A DNA stretch of 64,000 bases from Chryseobacterium daecheongense. Lineage in GTDB: Bacteria; Bacteroidota; Bacteroidia; Flavobacteriales; Weeksellaceae. The notes below the pieces were generated by a model that did not search any database, was not told where the DNA came from, and saw only the letters and a program-made list of their open reading frames with translations. The position numbers and the translations under genes were made by a program. The DNA is taken from NCBI GenBank assembly GCA_027920525.1, contig CP115858.1, forward strand, positions 1,736,001 through 1,800,000, in the 5' to 3' direction. This document shows positions 26,363 to 35,734 of this stretch, in pieces; within the stretch, counting starts at the first letter, position 1; the number at the start of each line of letters is the position of its first letter.

Positions 26363-29300
26363 TTAAAAGTTAATAGAGTTCAGTGTTTTATCAACAAGTA
26401 ATCCTTTACTCGCTTTTATATTAAATGATCCGTTTCGTTTTGCTTTAAATTTAATAATAAATAAATCCGTTGTACCTTCTAAAGGAAGTTTTTGTCCTAC
26501 ATTGACCAGCGTAGGATATAATATCTTTTCTTTGTTGGTATGCAGTCTGTCATAAGTCAGGTTTTCCATTTGTCCGATATTTAATGGGGTAATTCCTATA
26601 TATTCCAATTCTTCCTGTTTATATGGAATAGCGAAACTCAATGCATTTACAGATTGCAGATTACTACCTTTTACTACTACTTCAATGATATCATTCTTAG
26701 CATATTGTTGTTTTGAGGCAGAGGCTGTAATGCTACCTTGCAGTGGTTTCAATTCTTCATCATTTACTCCTCCATCTATTTTCGTAGCGACGTTAGAAAT
26801 ATCAAATGCATCAATGAAACCGTTTTTATTTATATCTCCGTTGCTAATATATCCTTCAAAATCAGAATCTCCTTTTCTCAAACCTGTATAATTAATATAT
26901 GAAGTAAAATCATTCATATCAATTTTCTGATCATTGTTGATATCGCCGGGAAGCAAGCTTGAAGACCCTGGAACTTTGAATACATATAATTCGTTTCCAC
27001 TTCCAAAGTTTTTGAAAGCATTGCTTACTACAATCTTCATAAATCGTGTAGTTGGATGTGTGGCGAAATCTAAAGATTTACTTTTGTTATTTCTATCCCA
27101 TGTAAAAGAGCCAAGCTCTATCCAATCTTTTTTATTATCACTATACGAAATTTTACCATTCATCCATATTCCGTTGTAACCACTGTTTCTAGGAATATAT
27201 TCTAATTTGCTTATGGTATTAATAGAACCTAAATCTAAAATTATCTCAAAAGGGACTTTGCTTTTTTCATAATCCGAGTGCCAGCCTGTGCTCATATCCT
27301 GATCAAAAAGATTCTCTACTCCTTCTCCTTCCTGACTTGGAATTGTGGCGGTGGCTTTTATGCCTTTAATTACAAATTCATAAGGGTTTTTATTGGTCTG
27401 GGATGAAAAAGGAACCCAATCAGAAGTATTTGTTTTATTTACGGCTCTTAATTTGAAATCATATTTCGTTTCAGGATCTAATCCTTCAAATAAGAAAGAG
27501 GTATCTTTTATATTACTGTATACCATATTATTATATAGTATTTCGTAATAATCAGCATTAGGAATTGTATTCCACGATGGTAATATAGAATATGCGGTGT
27601 TTGTATTTTCTGAAGTGATTGGTTTCAAAGCTTCTGCAAATGCTCCGGAATTCTTTTTTAGTTGATTAGAATTAATAAATTGGTAGTCTTTAATGACAAG
27701 CTCTACTTTGTTTTTGCTAACATCTGTGATTCCTGATTTTACCCACAATTGTGGATTTCGAGAAATCGAAACCTTTGAAAATTCAGAATCTTTTGTAGAA
27801 AAATTATTGAATTCAGGTTTACTATTGTAAAAATATACGTTTGTAGCATTATTGAATTCATCTAAAGTATTTACTATATTCAGTTTTATATTTTTACCTC
27901 CAATAGAAAGCTTTACACCGGATGGTTTCTTAGTAACATTGATTCTAAATTCTGTCATTTTTTCTTTTTCAAAGCCATTAAAGTTACCTTGAGTAGAAGA
28001 GATACTTATTATTGCAGTATTTTTTACAACATTACTTTCTATAAGGGTGCTTACAGATTCTTTTTTCATGTAATTTTCGGTTACGCCATCGTCATCATAT
28101 TCTATAAAACTGGATTTGCCTGAAGGATATACCTCATAAATTCTTAATTTTTTATTGATTTGATGAATGTTGTTATTGGCATTTACCATCGGAATAATAG
28201 CACCTGGTTTCACAAATAGAGGGAGTTTCCAAATTGGGGCATCGAAATGATTTAAAACAATCCCTCCTTCATAAGTTTGCCCTGTAAAGTAATCAATCCA
28301 ATTTCCTTTAGGAAGGTAAATATTATTTCTAATATCATTTCCTTCTTTATCCGTTTTTGTAGCCTGATATACTGGAGCTATTAAGAAATAAGGTCCATAC
28401 TGATACTGGTATTGAGTAGATTTTCCTAGGGTATATTCATTAGCTTCATCTAAAAACATTGCTCTGATCATTGGCAATCCTTCTACGGCTTCCTTCGCTA
28501 TACTATAACTATAAGGAAGCAGACTGGATTTCAATTTTAAATAGTTCCTGTTAATAGAAGCAGCAGACTCACCCAAAGCATGGGGATACTTTTCGTTTGT
28601 TCCCCAGCCGTCCATGTTTAACTGCATAGGAGTAAAGGTCTTCCATTGGAAATCCCTTGTATTAACGATTGGGTTTTTCCCTCCAAAAATACCATCCATA
28701 TCCGAAGTAATGTTAGGTTGACCAGACAAACCAGAACCTATATAGGTAGGAATGTGGAATCTGATGTATTCCCACTCCCCTCCGGTTTGGTCTCCTGTCC
28801 AAATACCTGCATATCGTTGTGAACCAGCCCAGCCGTCTAACGAAATGATGAAAGGACGACTTCCGTTTCCATAGCGAGGTATTATTTGGGCTACATCTGA
28901 AATACCATTCAGTCCGAATGAATAGCCAGGACCTACCCAGGCAACATCCGTTTTTAGTACTCTTACACCTGCCTCACCTACTTCCTTTATAATATCTCTC
29001 TGTAAAAGAGCATTTATACCATCTTTAGGGTGCAAATCTGATTGGGTCCACAACCCTATTTCTACGCCGTTTTTTCTGGCATAATTTCCGAGAGATTTTA
29101 AGTTAGCTATATTGCCATCCAAGGTTTCTGTCTGCCCGTATCCAGCACTGTAACCATCATTTGGCAATATCCACCCCAAAGGCATATCTGTATTTTTATA
29201 ACGGTCTATCACTGCTCTGGCAGAAAACTGATAGTTATTTTTTTCTCCATTTAAAGATTCTTTAACCCCTCCATTGTCTTTTTGGCTCTCTTTATATCTT

Positions 29301-30175
29301 TTTCCGTCTTCAAATAGGATTCCTTTATCATCTTCTTTCCAATAATCTCTATTGTAGGCATTAAGATGTCCTTCATAAAAACCAAATTTGGGTAAAAGTA
29401 CAGGGTTTCCTGTGAGCTGGTAAAAATCATTCAACAAAGATTTAGGTTGATCATTTACCATAAAGAAAACATCCAGGTAATTAATCTCATGAGCCAGTTT
29501 CACTTCATTTTTATTTTGTTTACCGAAATCATAATATCCTTTTTTGAAAGTATGCCACATAAAACCATACCCATTTGTAGACCAATAATAAGGATTTGGA
29601 GATGCAACACCACCATCAGTCCAGTTATTTTGATTCACAATAAAGATGGTATTTCCTTTATGAGAAAATCGACCGTTTTGTACTCCGCCTCCATAGAAAT
29701 ATTCATCCTTTCCTTGAGATAAAGTAAGCACTGCTTCTTTAGAATTAAATTCAATGGGAGCAACAAAAGAAAATATCTCTTTATTAAGGCTCAAGTTGAA
29801 TACTTTAAATAAAGAAGTTGTTTTTTCAATTTCTATTTTAATTTTACTGGTGGAAATAGAAACAGTGTGTGGTAAATTGTTGACAGCAATTTCTTTTACT
29901 TTTCTTCTGGGCTGATCTACCAAAATCTGAGCAGGAGGTATCGCTTCAGGATTTCTTACTTCTCCTCCTTTGGGATCGAAAAATAATCGAAAAATATTTT
30001 CTCCATAAAAATCTATTGTCATTTTTTTGTTATCAGAGAGCAAAACTTCTACTGAAGTTTCTCCTTTCTTAGAAACATTTTCAATTTTTTGAGCCTGAAT
30101 TTTTCCAATGAAGAAAAAAAGAAAAGAGCTCAGTAGTAAAATCTTTTGAATTTTTGAATTTAAAACGGCATCCAT
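26363..30175 (-). CDS. Secreted GH31 glycosidase with FN3, F5/8-type, dockerin-like and cohesin-like domains
   Basis: A 1270-residue exported enzyme (signal peptide ending KIQAQ). The GH31 barrel carries the nucleophile Asp410 in LKTDVAWVGPG and the acid/base Asp462 in GIWTGDQTGG. After it come an FN3-like domain (~850-935), an F5/8 type C/CBM32-like domain (~940-1075), two dockerin-like calcium loops (GDINNDQKID and GDINKNGFID, ~1078-1135) and a cohesin-like sandwich (~1145-1270). The IPTYIGSGLSGQPN stretch and module order recall the GH31 subfamily whose members are alpha-N-acetylgalactosaminidases acting on O-glycans; alpha-galactosidase is the main alternative. It is the third gene of the SusC-SusD unit. 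Confidence 0.85.
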   Translation of the reverse strand: MDAVLNSKIQKILLLSSFLFFFIGKIQAQKIENVSKKGETSVEVLLSDNKKMTIDFYGENIFRLFFDPKGGEVRNPEAIPPAQILVDQPRRKVKEIAVNNLPHTVSISTSKIKIEIEKTTSLFKVFNLSLNKEIFSFVAPIEFNSKEAVLTLSQGKDEYFYGGGVQNGRFSHKGNTIFIVNQNNWTDGGVASPNPYYWSTNGYGFMWHTFKKGYYDFGKQNKNEVKLAHEINYLDVFFMVNDQPKSLLNDFYQLTGNPVLLPKFGFYEGHLNAYNRDYWKEDDKGILFEDGKRYKESQKDNGGVKESLNGEKNNYQFSARAVIDRYKNTDMPLGWILPNDGYSAGYGQTETLDGNIANLKSLGNYARKNGVEIGLWTQSDLHPKDGINALLQRDIIKEVGEAGVRVLKTDVAWVGPGYSFGLNGISDVAQIIPRYGNGSRPFIISLDGWAGSQRYAGIWTGDQTGGEWEYIRFHIPTYIGSGLSGQPNITSDMDGIFGGKNPIVNTRDFQWKTFTPMQLNMDGWGTNEKYPHALGESAASINRNYLKLKSSLLPYSYSIAKEAVEGLPMIRAMFLDEANEYTLGKSTQYQYQYGPYFLIAPVYQATKTDKEGNDIRNNIYLPKGNWIDYFTGQTYEGGIVLNHFDAPIWKLPLFVKPGAIIPMVNANNNIHQINKKLRIYEVYPSGKSSFIEYDDDGVTENYMKKESVSTLIESNVVKNTAIISISSTQGNFNGFEKEKMTEFRINVTKKPSGVKLSIGGKNIKLNIVNTLDEFNNATNVYFYNSKPEFNNFSTKDSEFSKVSISRNPQLWVKSGITDVSKNKVELVIKDYQFINSNQLKKNSGAFAEALKPITSENTNTAYSILPSWNTIPNADYYEILYNNMVYSNIKDTSFLFEGLDPETKYDFKLRAVNKTNTSDWVPFSSQTNKNPYEFVIKGIKATATIPSQEGEGVENLFDQDMSTGWHSDYEKSKVPFEIILDLGSINTISKLEYIPRNSGYNGIWMNGKISYSDNKKDWIELGSFTWDRNNKSKSLDFATHPTTRFMKIVVSNAFKNFGSGNELYVFKVPGSSSLLPGDINNDQKIDMNDFTSYINYTGLRKGDSDFEGYISNGDINKNGFIDAFDISNVATKIDGGVNDEELKPLQGSITASASKQQYAKNDIIEVVVKGSNLQSVNALSFAIPYKQEELEYIGITPLNIGQMENLTYDRLHTNKEKILYPTLVNVGQKLPLEGTTDLFIIKFKAKRNGSFNIKASKGLLVDKTLNSINF

Positions 30176-30322
30176 TTACCTTGATTTATTTATTAATTAC
30201 ATTTTACACTACTCTAAGAATAAGATCGATATTGAAGATAAAATTAACTGTAGCTTTCTGTGATATTAAGAATTTCAAAAATAGTTTTTTATCAAGTAAT
30301 AACTATAGTCATTTATATAAAA

Positions 30323-31975
30323 TTAATATCCTTTTGCTGCTTGAGCTTCTTTTAGTTTCGGATTTAAATCCACAGCTTTTTGAGGATAAGGGAATCTGTA
30401 AAATCTATTATCCCAAACTCTTGCTGCAACCTGCGTATTGGTTATATCGTAAACGGTTTTCATTACATTTGGGGCAATCTTCCATCTTCTGATATCATAG
30501 AATCTGTTTCCTTCGTTTGCCAGTTCTATCCTTCTTTCATTTCTGATAATTTCTCTTAAGGTTTCTTTTGTCTGTGTGTTGCTAACCCCTACCATACCTG
30601 CTCTGCCTCTAATCTGATTTAATGCATCATAGATAGAAGGATCTGGACCAAAAAATTCATTTCTTGCTTCGGCATATATAAGTAATACTTCTGCATAACG
30701 GATAAGCATAAAATTGTTGCTCATATTTAAATTCTCGTCCAATGATCCATAATCCGCCATTTTTTTATAATTATAGCCTATCTTGGACGTATTGTTTGCA
30801 CCTTCATTCCATTTGAACAGTGTACTTGTCCCAAAACCTTTTAAGTAAGACCAGGGTCCGTTTGGATGCATTATACTTGCATATAAACGGGTATCTCTGT
30901 TTTTAAATTCATCCAGATAGGCATTATTTGGGTTACCATGATTATAATTTGAAGCTCTTGTAGCATTAGAAGGAGGTGTAAATGCCGTTCCATCTTTGTT
31001 CCAATAGGCATTTACTAAATCAATTGTTGGTGTTACAGAACTCCATCCACTCTCTTCATTTGGCAATAAGAAAAGGGCCATGCTATTACTAAATACTCCT
31101 TTAGAGTCGGGTACAAATTGAGCTTCTAAAATTGATTCTTTGTTGCCATTATTTTTAGCCCAGAACAATGCTTGATAATTGCTCAATCCTCTATAAAAAT
31201 TATCTTTATCTGTTGCAGAGGTAAAGGTAACAAAGCTATCATAATTTGTACTTGTGTCTACTAAAGTTGTAGTGAAAAGATTATAAGTACCGGAATTAAT
31301 TACTGATTGAGCAGCTTCATAAGCTTCTTTATATTTTCCTGTGTATAAATATATCCTTGCCTTAAATGCTAATACTGCTCCTTTTGTTATTCTGCCTTTA
31401 TCTTGGCCGGAAGGGTAGGCAGTTGGTAAATCATTTTCTATAGCATTTAATTCACTGATTACAAAATTATCAATTTGAGTTTCAGAAATAGGAGTTAGAG
31501 TGGATCCATCCAATTCACCTGATTTTTGTACGAGTGGAAGGGCTCCAAAACGTTGTGATAAATCAAAATAATTAAAAGCTCTTATAAATCTGGCTTCTGC
31601 TTTATATCTACCAGCTAAATTTTTGTCCATTGGGATCTCATCAATTTTTTCCAAAAAAGTATTTACTCTTCTAATTGTAGTAAAATCATATCCGAAATCT
31701 ATAGAAGGAAGTATGTTTCCCGCAGAAGCATCTACTGCAGTTGTTTCCCAGGGATATTGAGCAAATGAATTATCGGTAAAACTATCGTTATATAAATTGC
31801 TGTAAGCGGCATCAGAAAAATATTTGTAAATACCATTTAATGCCATGGTTGCGTCTTTTTCCGTCTTCCAAAATGTTTCTTCCGATACTTTATCTTCCGG
31901 AAACCTATCTAAATTACAAGAACTAGTCACTATAGCCAGGGAAGCTGATAGTAATATAATTTTTATCTTTTTCAT
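30323..31975 (-). CDS. SusD/RagB family nutrient-binding lipoprotein
   Basis: A 550-residue surface glycan-binding lipoprotein. The signal peptide ends in the lipobox VTSSC (Cys20), followed by NLDRFPEDKVSEETFW, the classic SusD N-terminus. TPR-like helices include ALNGIYKYFS and AEARFIRAFNYFDLSQRFG; the C-terminal RYAEVLLIYAEARNE and NERRIELANEGNRFYDIRRW are strong family markers. It forms the lid of the SusC transporter encoded 21 bp upstream. Sugar specificity is not readable; neighbours suggest a Gal/GalNAc-containing glycan. Confidence 0.96.
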   Translation of the reverse strand: MKKIKIILLSASLAIVTSSCNLDRFPEDKVSEETFWKTEKDATMALNGIYKYFSDAAYSNLYNDSFTDNSFAQYPWETTAVDASAGNILPSIDFGYDFTTIRRVNTFLEKIDEIPMDKNLAGRYKAEARFIRAFNYFDLSQRFGALPLVQKSGELDGSTLTPISETQIDNFVISELNAIENDLPTAYPSGQDKGRITKGAVLAFKARIYLYTGKYKEAYEAAQSVINSGTYNLFTTTLVDTSTNYDSFVTFTSATDKDNFYRGLSNYQALFWAKNNGNKESILEAQFVPDSKGVFSNSMALFLLPNEESGWSSVTPTIDLVNAYWNKDGTAFTPPSNATRASNYNHGNPNNAYLDEFKNRDTRLYASIMHPNGPWSYLKGFGTSTLFKWNEGANNTSKIGYNYKKMADYGSLDENLNMSNNFMLIRYAEVLLIYAEARNEFFGPDPSIYDALNQIRGRAGMVGVSNTQTKETLREIIRNERRIELANEGNRFYDIRRWKIAPNVMKTVYDITNTQVAARVWDNRFYRFPYPQKAVDLNPKLKEAQAAKGY

Positions 31976-31996
31976 TTTCAGATGTTTAATTTTAAA

Positions 31997-34873
31997 TTAA
32001 AAAGTTGCATTGATACCAAACGATATGGTTTTTAAATATGGATATGTTGAACGGCTACTGGGCATTTCAGGATCAAAATCTTTCATTCGTTTATCTCCCC
32101 TCAATGTAAAGTAATTCTCTAAGTTGGCATATATTCTGAATTTTGTCAGTCCTATGCGGCTAATTGTTTCCTTAGGAATAGAATATCCCAAAGTAATAGA
32201 CTTAATTCTAAAGTAACTTGCATCAAAAAGCCAATAATCTGAAATAACACCTATATTTTGAGTTCCTCCTCCTGATGGCAGTATTCTAGGATACAGGGCA
32301 TTAGGATTCGGGTTTTCCGGAGTCCATCTGTTATCTGAAACATATTGTTTTGCACCGGCACCATTAAAAAATGCCTGAGAAGATTCTTTATCCAGATATA
32401 CCTTAACATTAGCCACCCCCTGACCCACTACGCTAAGATCAAAATTTTTGTATCTACCCCCTATACTTAGACCATAGGTAAGACTTGGAACATCATTTCC
32501 TATTACTGTTCTATCTTTTTCATCAACAACTCCATCTCCATTAATATCTACATATTTTATATCACCAACTTGAGAGTTACTATATAATTTAGGATAATTA
32601 TTGTTGATATCTTCTTGGGTTAGGAGACCTGCAGTCTTATATCCGTAGAAATCACCAATTGAGCCTCCTACTTGTGTTATCCAATAATCATTATATAAGG
32701 TCTTACTATTGATGAGTGAAAGAATATTATTTCGGTTTTTAGCAAAATTTGCATTGATGTAAAAGTCCCCATTTTCAAAATTTTTATTATATCCCAAAGT
32801 AATTTCTATCCCTTTATTTTCCACATTACCCGCATTAATGGGCGGTGCTTGGTTTTCTGCTACACCAGTTTCATATTCTAATTGGTTGCTCATTAATGCT
32901 CCTTTTGTAAGACGGTTATATAAATCTACCGAGAAAGTGAAAGCGTTATTGAATAAAGATCCGTCCAGACCTATATTTTTGGTAACAATTGTTTCCCAGC
33001 CTATGCCCAAAAATCCAAGCTTACCCGGTACCACTCCCCCTACTATAGTATTCCCCAGAACTGTAGAAGTATTATCCATATAGGTCTGATTGTCATAATA
33101 ACCAATGGTATTGATAGATCCGGTGCTGCCATAAGAACCTCTTAATTTTAGTGTATTGATAAAACTCAGATTTTTTATGAAATTCTCCTTATCTAATCTC
33201 CAGGAAGCCATAACTGCAGGAAAATATCCCCATCTATTTTCTTTAGCAAAACGTGAAGATGCATCTGCCCTTATAATACCTTCTAAAAAATATTTTTCCT
33301 GATAATTATAATTGATACGAGCGAAAACAGACTGGAAAGCATATTGCTGAGTATTAGAATTTAATTCATCTAAGGTTCCGTCAAGGGTACTAAGAGCACT
33401 TAAAGAATGTAATCCATCTTTTGGTATATTGGATTTTTTACCAGATATGGATCTGGTTGTATAATCTTCATACGAAGTACCTCCCAACAATTTAAAATAA
33501 TGTGATGATATGTTTTTTTCATAACTTATCAGGACCTGAGTATTAAGTAATTCATCAGAATTCCAGGACTCAGAATAGTTATTAATTGCTCTCGCAGTTG
33601 AACTAATAGGAACATTAGTTAAAAAATTGTATACGGGGTTTAGTGTATTTACAAAAGTCCCTAAACGATAGTTCCAATTTGAATAGTTAATTTGAGCATT
33701 TACATTTAATCCTTTTACAGGAGTGTAATTGGCAGATAATGCCCCCATAAATTTTTGATCATTTGACTTAGAATCTCCTCCCTCTACATTGTTTCTTACA
33801 GGATTGGTATTTGCAAATGTATTATCTACTTTACCCGCATTAACAGATCCCCACCATCCATTGGATTGTCTTAATACCATAGTAGGAGTTATTCTTGCTA
33901 ATTCTCCAGTATTAATAACACCGCCCTGATCATTGATCATTTGTTTGATAAATGATATATTAGAATTTACTGTAAGTTTATCACTCAATTTAGAGGATGT
34001 ATTTGTCCTAAAAGAATATCTATCCATACCCTTTGTAGGTGATAGAGACTCCTGTTTCAAATACCCTAAACTTGCAAAGTAACGAGTTTTATCTCCACCT
34101 GATATATTTATCTCATTATTAAGCACATTTGCCATTCTTCGATAAGTTGCTTTATACCAGTCTGTGTTTGGGTATCTGTCGGTGTCTGTACCGGCAGCTG
34201 TAAGATTTATTTGATCTTGCGTATATTGAGAAAAATGACCAACATTATTATTAGCGTTATAATATGCTTCATTTTTCAGTTTCATATATTCAACAGCATC
34301 TACATACTTAGGCAAATAGGTGGGCGTCTGATAACCATTATACATATTATAACCTATACTCATCTTACCTCCACCGCCTTTTTTAGTCTCAACAAGAACA
34401 ACCCCATAGCCAGCTCTTGCACCATAGATAGATGCTGAAGCATCTTTTAAAATGCTTATATTTTCAATATCAGCTGGGCTTAATCTGGAAAAATCTGCAG
34501 CACTAGAGGGAATACCATCTATAATATAGAGTGGAGAATTACCAGCAACACTCCTTCCCCTTACATTCAAGGTAGGAACAGAACCTACATCTCCCAAAGA
34601 AGACTTAATTGTAACTCCTGGTAAAGCACCTTGCAGACTTGCTGTTAAGCTTGTTGTTGGGCGATCCTGTAGTATCTTTTTATCAACAGAAGCTATAGAT
34701 CCGGAAACAGTTCCTTTTTTCTGTTTTCCGAATCCTACTAAAACAATTTCTTCCAGATCTTTTACTTTTTTAGAGGTAGAGTCCGAAGGTTTGTTTTTAG
34801 TTTTTTGTGCATCCACTAATGTGATAGATGACATTAAAATTGCACTCAAAATACAAATTGTAGTTTTCTTCAT
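31997..34873 (-). CDS. SusC/RagA family TonB-linked outer-membrane transporter
   Basis: A 958-residue TonB-dependent transporter with a signal peptide ending VDAQ. The SusC-type region VGFGKQKKGTVSGSIASV is followed by the plug (LQGALPGV, LNVRGRSVAGNSPLYIIDGIP, ISILKDASASIYGARAGYGVVLVETKKG) and a large barrel ending in GINATF. The N-terminal carboxypeptidase-like domain found in many SusC proteins is absent, leaving only about 30 residues before the TonB-box region. It imports oligosaccharide captured by SusD. It is first in a SusC-SusD-GH31 unit with operator and promoter about 240-310 bp upstream. Confidence 0.96.
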   Translation of the reverse strand: MKKTTICILSAILMSSITLVDAQKTKNKPSDSTSKKVKDLEEIVLVGFGKQKKGTVSGSIASVDKKILQDRPTTSLTASLQGALPGVTIKSSLGDVGSVPTLNVRGRSVAGNSPLYIIDGIPSSAADFSRLSPADIENISILKDASASIYGARAGYGVVLVETKKGGGGKMSIGYNMYNGYQTPTYLPKYVDAVEYMKLKNEAYYNANNNVGHFSQYTQDQINLTAAGTDTDRYPNTDWYKATYRRMANVLNNEINISGGDKTRYFASLGYLKQESLSPTKGMDRYSFRTNTSSKLSDKLTVNSNISFIKQMINDQGGVINTGELARITPTMVLRQSNGWWGSVNAGKVDNTFANTNPVRNNVEGGDSKSNDQKFMGALSANYTPVKGLNVNAQINYSNWNYRLGTFVNTLNPVYNFLTNVPISSTARAINNYSESWNSDELLNTQVLISYEKNISSHYFKLLGGTSYEDYTTRSISGKKSNIPKDGLHSLSALSTLDGTLDELNSNTQQYAFQSVFARINYNYQEKYFLEGIIRADASSRFAKENRWGYFPAVMASWRLDKENFIKNLSFINTLKLRGSYGSTGSINTIGYYDNQTYMDNTSTVLGNTIVGGVVPGKLGFLGIGWETIVTKNIGLDGSLFNNAFTFSVDLYNRLTKGALMSNQLEYETGVAENQAPPINAGNVENKGIEITLGYNKNFENGDFYINANFAKNRNNILSLINSKTLYNDYWITQVGGSIGDFYGYKTAGLLTQEDINNNYPKLYSNSQVGDIKYVDINGDGVVDEKDRTVIGNDVPSLTYGLSIGGRYKNFDLSVVGQGVANVKVYLDKESSQAFFNGAGAKQYVSDNRWTPENPNPNALYPRILPSGGGTQNIGVISDYWLFDASYFRIKSITLGYSIPKETISRIGLTKFRIYANLENYFTLRGDKRMKDFDPEMPSSRSTYPYLKTISFGINATF

Positions 34874-35116
34874 ATTTTATTGACTTTTATAACAATATTA
34901 TCCAGATGATGTTGAATTCTAAAACCGTATCATTTACCATTTTTTCCAGGCAAAAACAAAAAAATGGTGATCTTCCATATTTTACAGTATCCGGCACAAA
35001 TGGAAAATATGTAAAGTGAAACCTCCCCATTATATCCAAATACACTATATACCCTCTTCTTATTTCCTTTTCTGAATGTGAACTAACTATTACTTTAATA
35101 TTAACCCTGTGTAACC

Positions 35117-35124
35117 CAAATGTA
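35117..35124 (-). promoter_or_regulatory. -7 box of the SusC-SusD-GH31 operon
   Basis: TACATTTG on the minus strand, a full TAnnTTTG match, 22 bp from the operator's inverted repeat. The inferred leader is about 240 nt. Confidence 0.65.
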
Positions 35125-35146
35125 TAGTTTTACACCATTCCTCCAT

Positions 35147-35183
35147 ACTGGTAGCCACCAGTTTTTATCCCTTTACCACCAGT
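35147..35183 (-). promoter_or_regulatory. 37-bp composite operator, copy c (SusC operon)
   Basis: Plus strand: perfect inverted repeat ACTGGT-AGCC-ACCAGT at 35147-35162, a TTTTTA spacer, half-site ACCAGT at 35178-35183. This is the only copy in which both arms are perfectly symmetrical. Confidence 0.8.
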
Positions 35184-35431
35184 TTGAAAATCATTTGAAT
35201 ACAGCCTTATTAAGAAGCTCTTAGAAATTGGTTATAAATTGGCAGCCATGCCTATTGCTTCTCTATTTTTCAAGAGAAAAAACCCATTTACATATTGATT
35301 TTTTCCATTACAAAAGTGTTTTCAATTTGTCATTCATGGATCACTATCAAATATTAAAACGAATTTTTTAAAGGTTAAAAATCTTTATAAGCATGTTTAG
35401 AATTAATTTTCAAAGCGTCTTAAATAAGTCA

Positions 35432-35468
35432 ACTGGTAGTGAACATTCAAAAACAGGTAGGTACTAGT
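35432..35468 (+). promoter_or_regulatory. 37-bp composite operator, copy d (M60 gene)
   Basis: Inverted with respect to the other copies, as expected for a plus-strand target. The half-site is ACTGGT at 35432-35437 and the inverted repeat ACAGGT-AGGT-ACTAGT at 35453-35468. Read on the minus strand it aligns with copies a-c over all 37 positions. Confidence 0.75.
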
Positions 35469-35489
35469 TTGTGCAATTACTTTAATTGT

Positions 35490-35497
35490 TAATTTTG
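35490..35497 (+). promoter_or_regulatory. -7 box of the M60 gene
   Basis: TAATTTTG, a full TAnnTTTG match, 21 bp after operator copy d. A TTTG at 35468-35471 may be the -33 element. Confidence 0.65.
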
Positions 35498-35734
35498 GAA
35501 AGGAGGTTTTTAGTTCAGATATATCGCAAACTTAACAGGAGTGTAATAGAAGTATTTATCTGTAAAAAGTCTTTTTAGGATAAAGTTTTGAGCTATCAAC
35601 TCACAAATAGTGGATAATTAATATCTGGGAAGATTGCTTAATACAATTACTATTCAAAAACAAATCAAAGCTGGATTTGTCTAACAGCTATAGATTATTG
35701 CTTTGTTATTTTTTTAATCAAAAATCTACACCAA

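Larger units (their letters stand above)
34874..35734. other. 861-bp divergent control region between susC and the M60 gene
   Basis: It contains two 37-bp operators in opposite orientation with their -7 boxes, placed almost symmetrically (273 bp and 266 bp from the two start codons). No ORF of note was found. The long leaders of about 230-240 nt on both sides are unexplained. Confidence 0.7.

Noticed and set aside
30154..30492. A 112-codon plus-strand open frame
   Set aside because: Antisense to the SusD 3' end and the SusD-GH31 gap; low-complexity and not gene-like.
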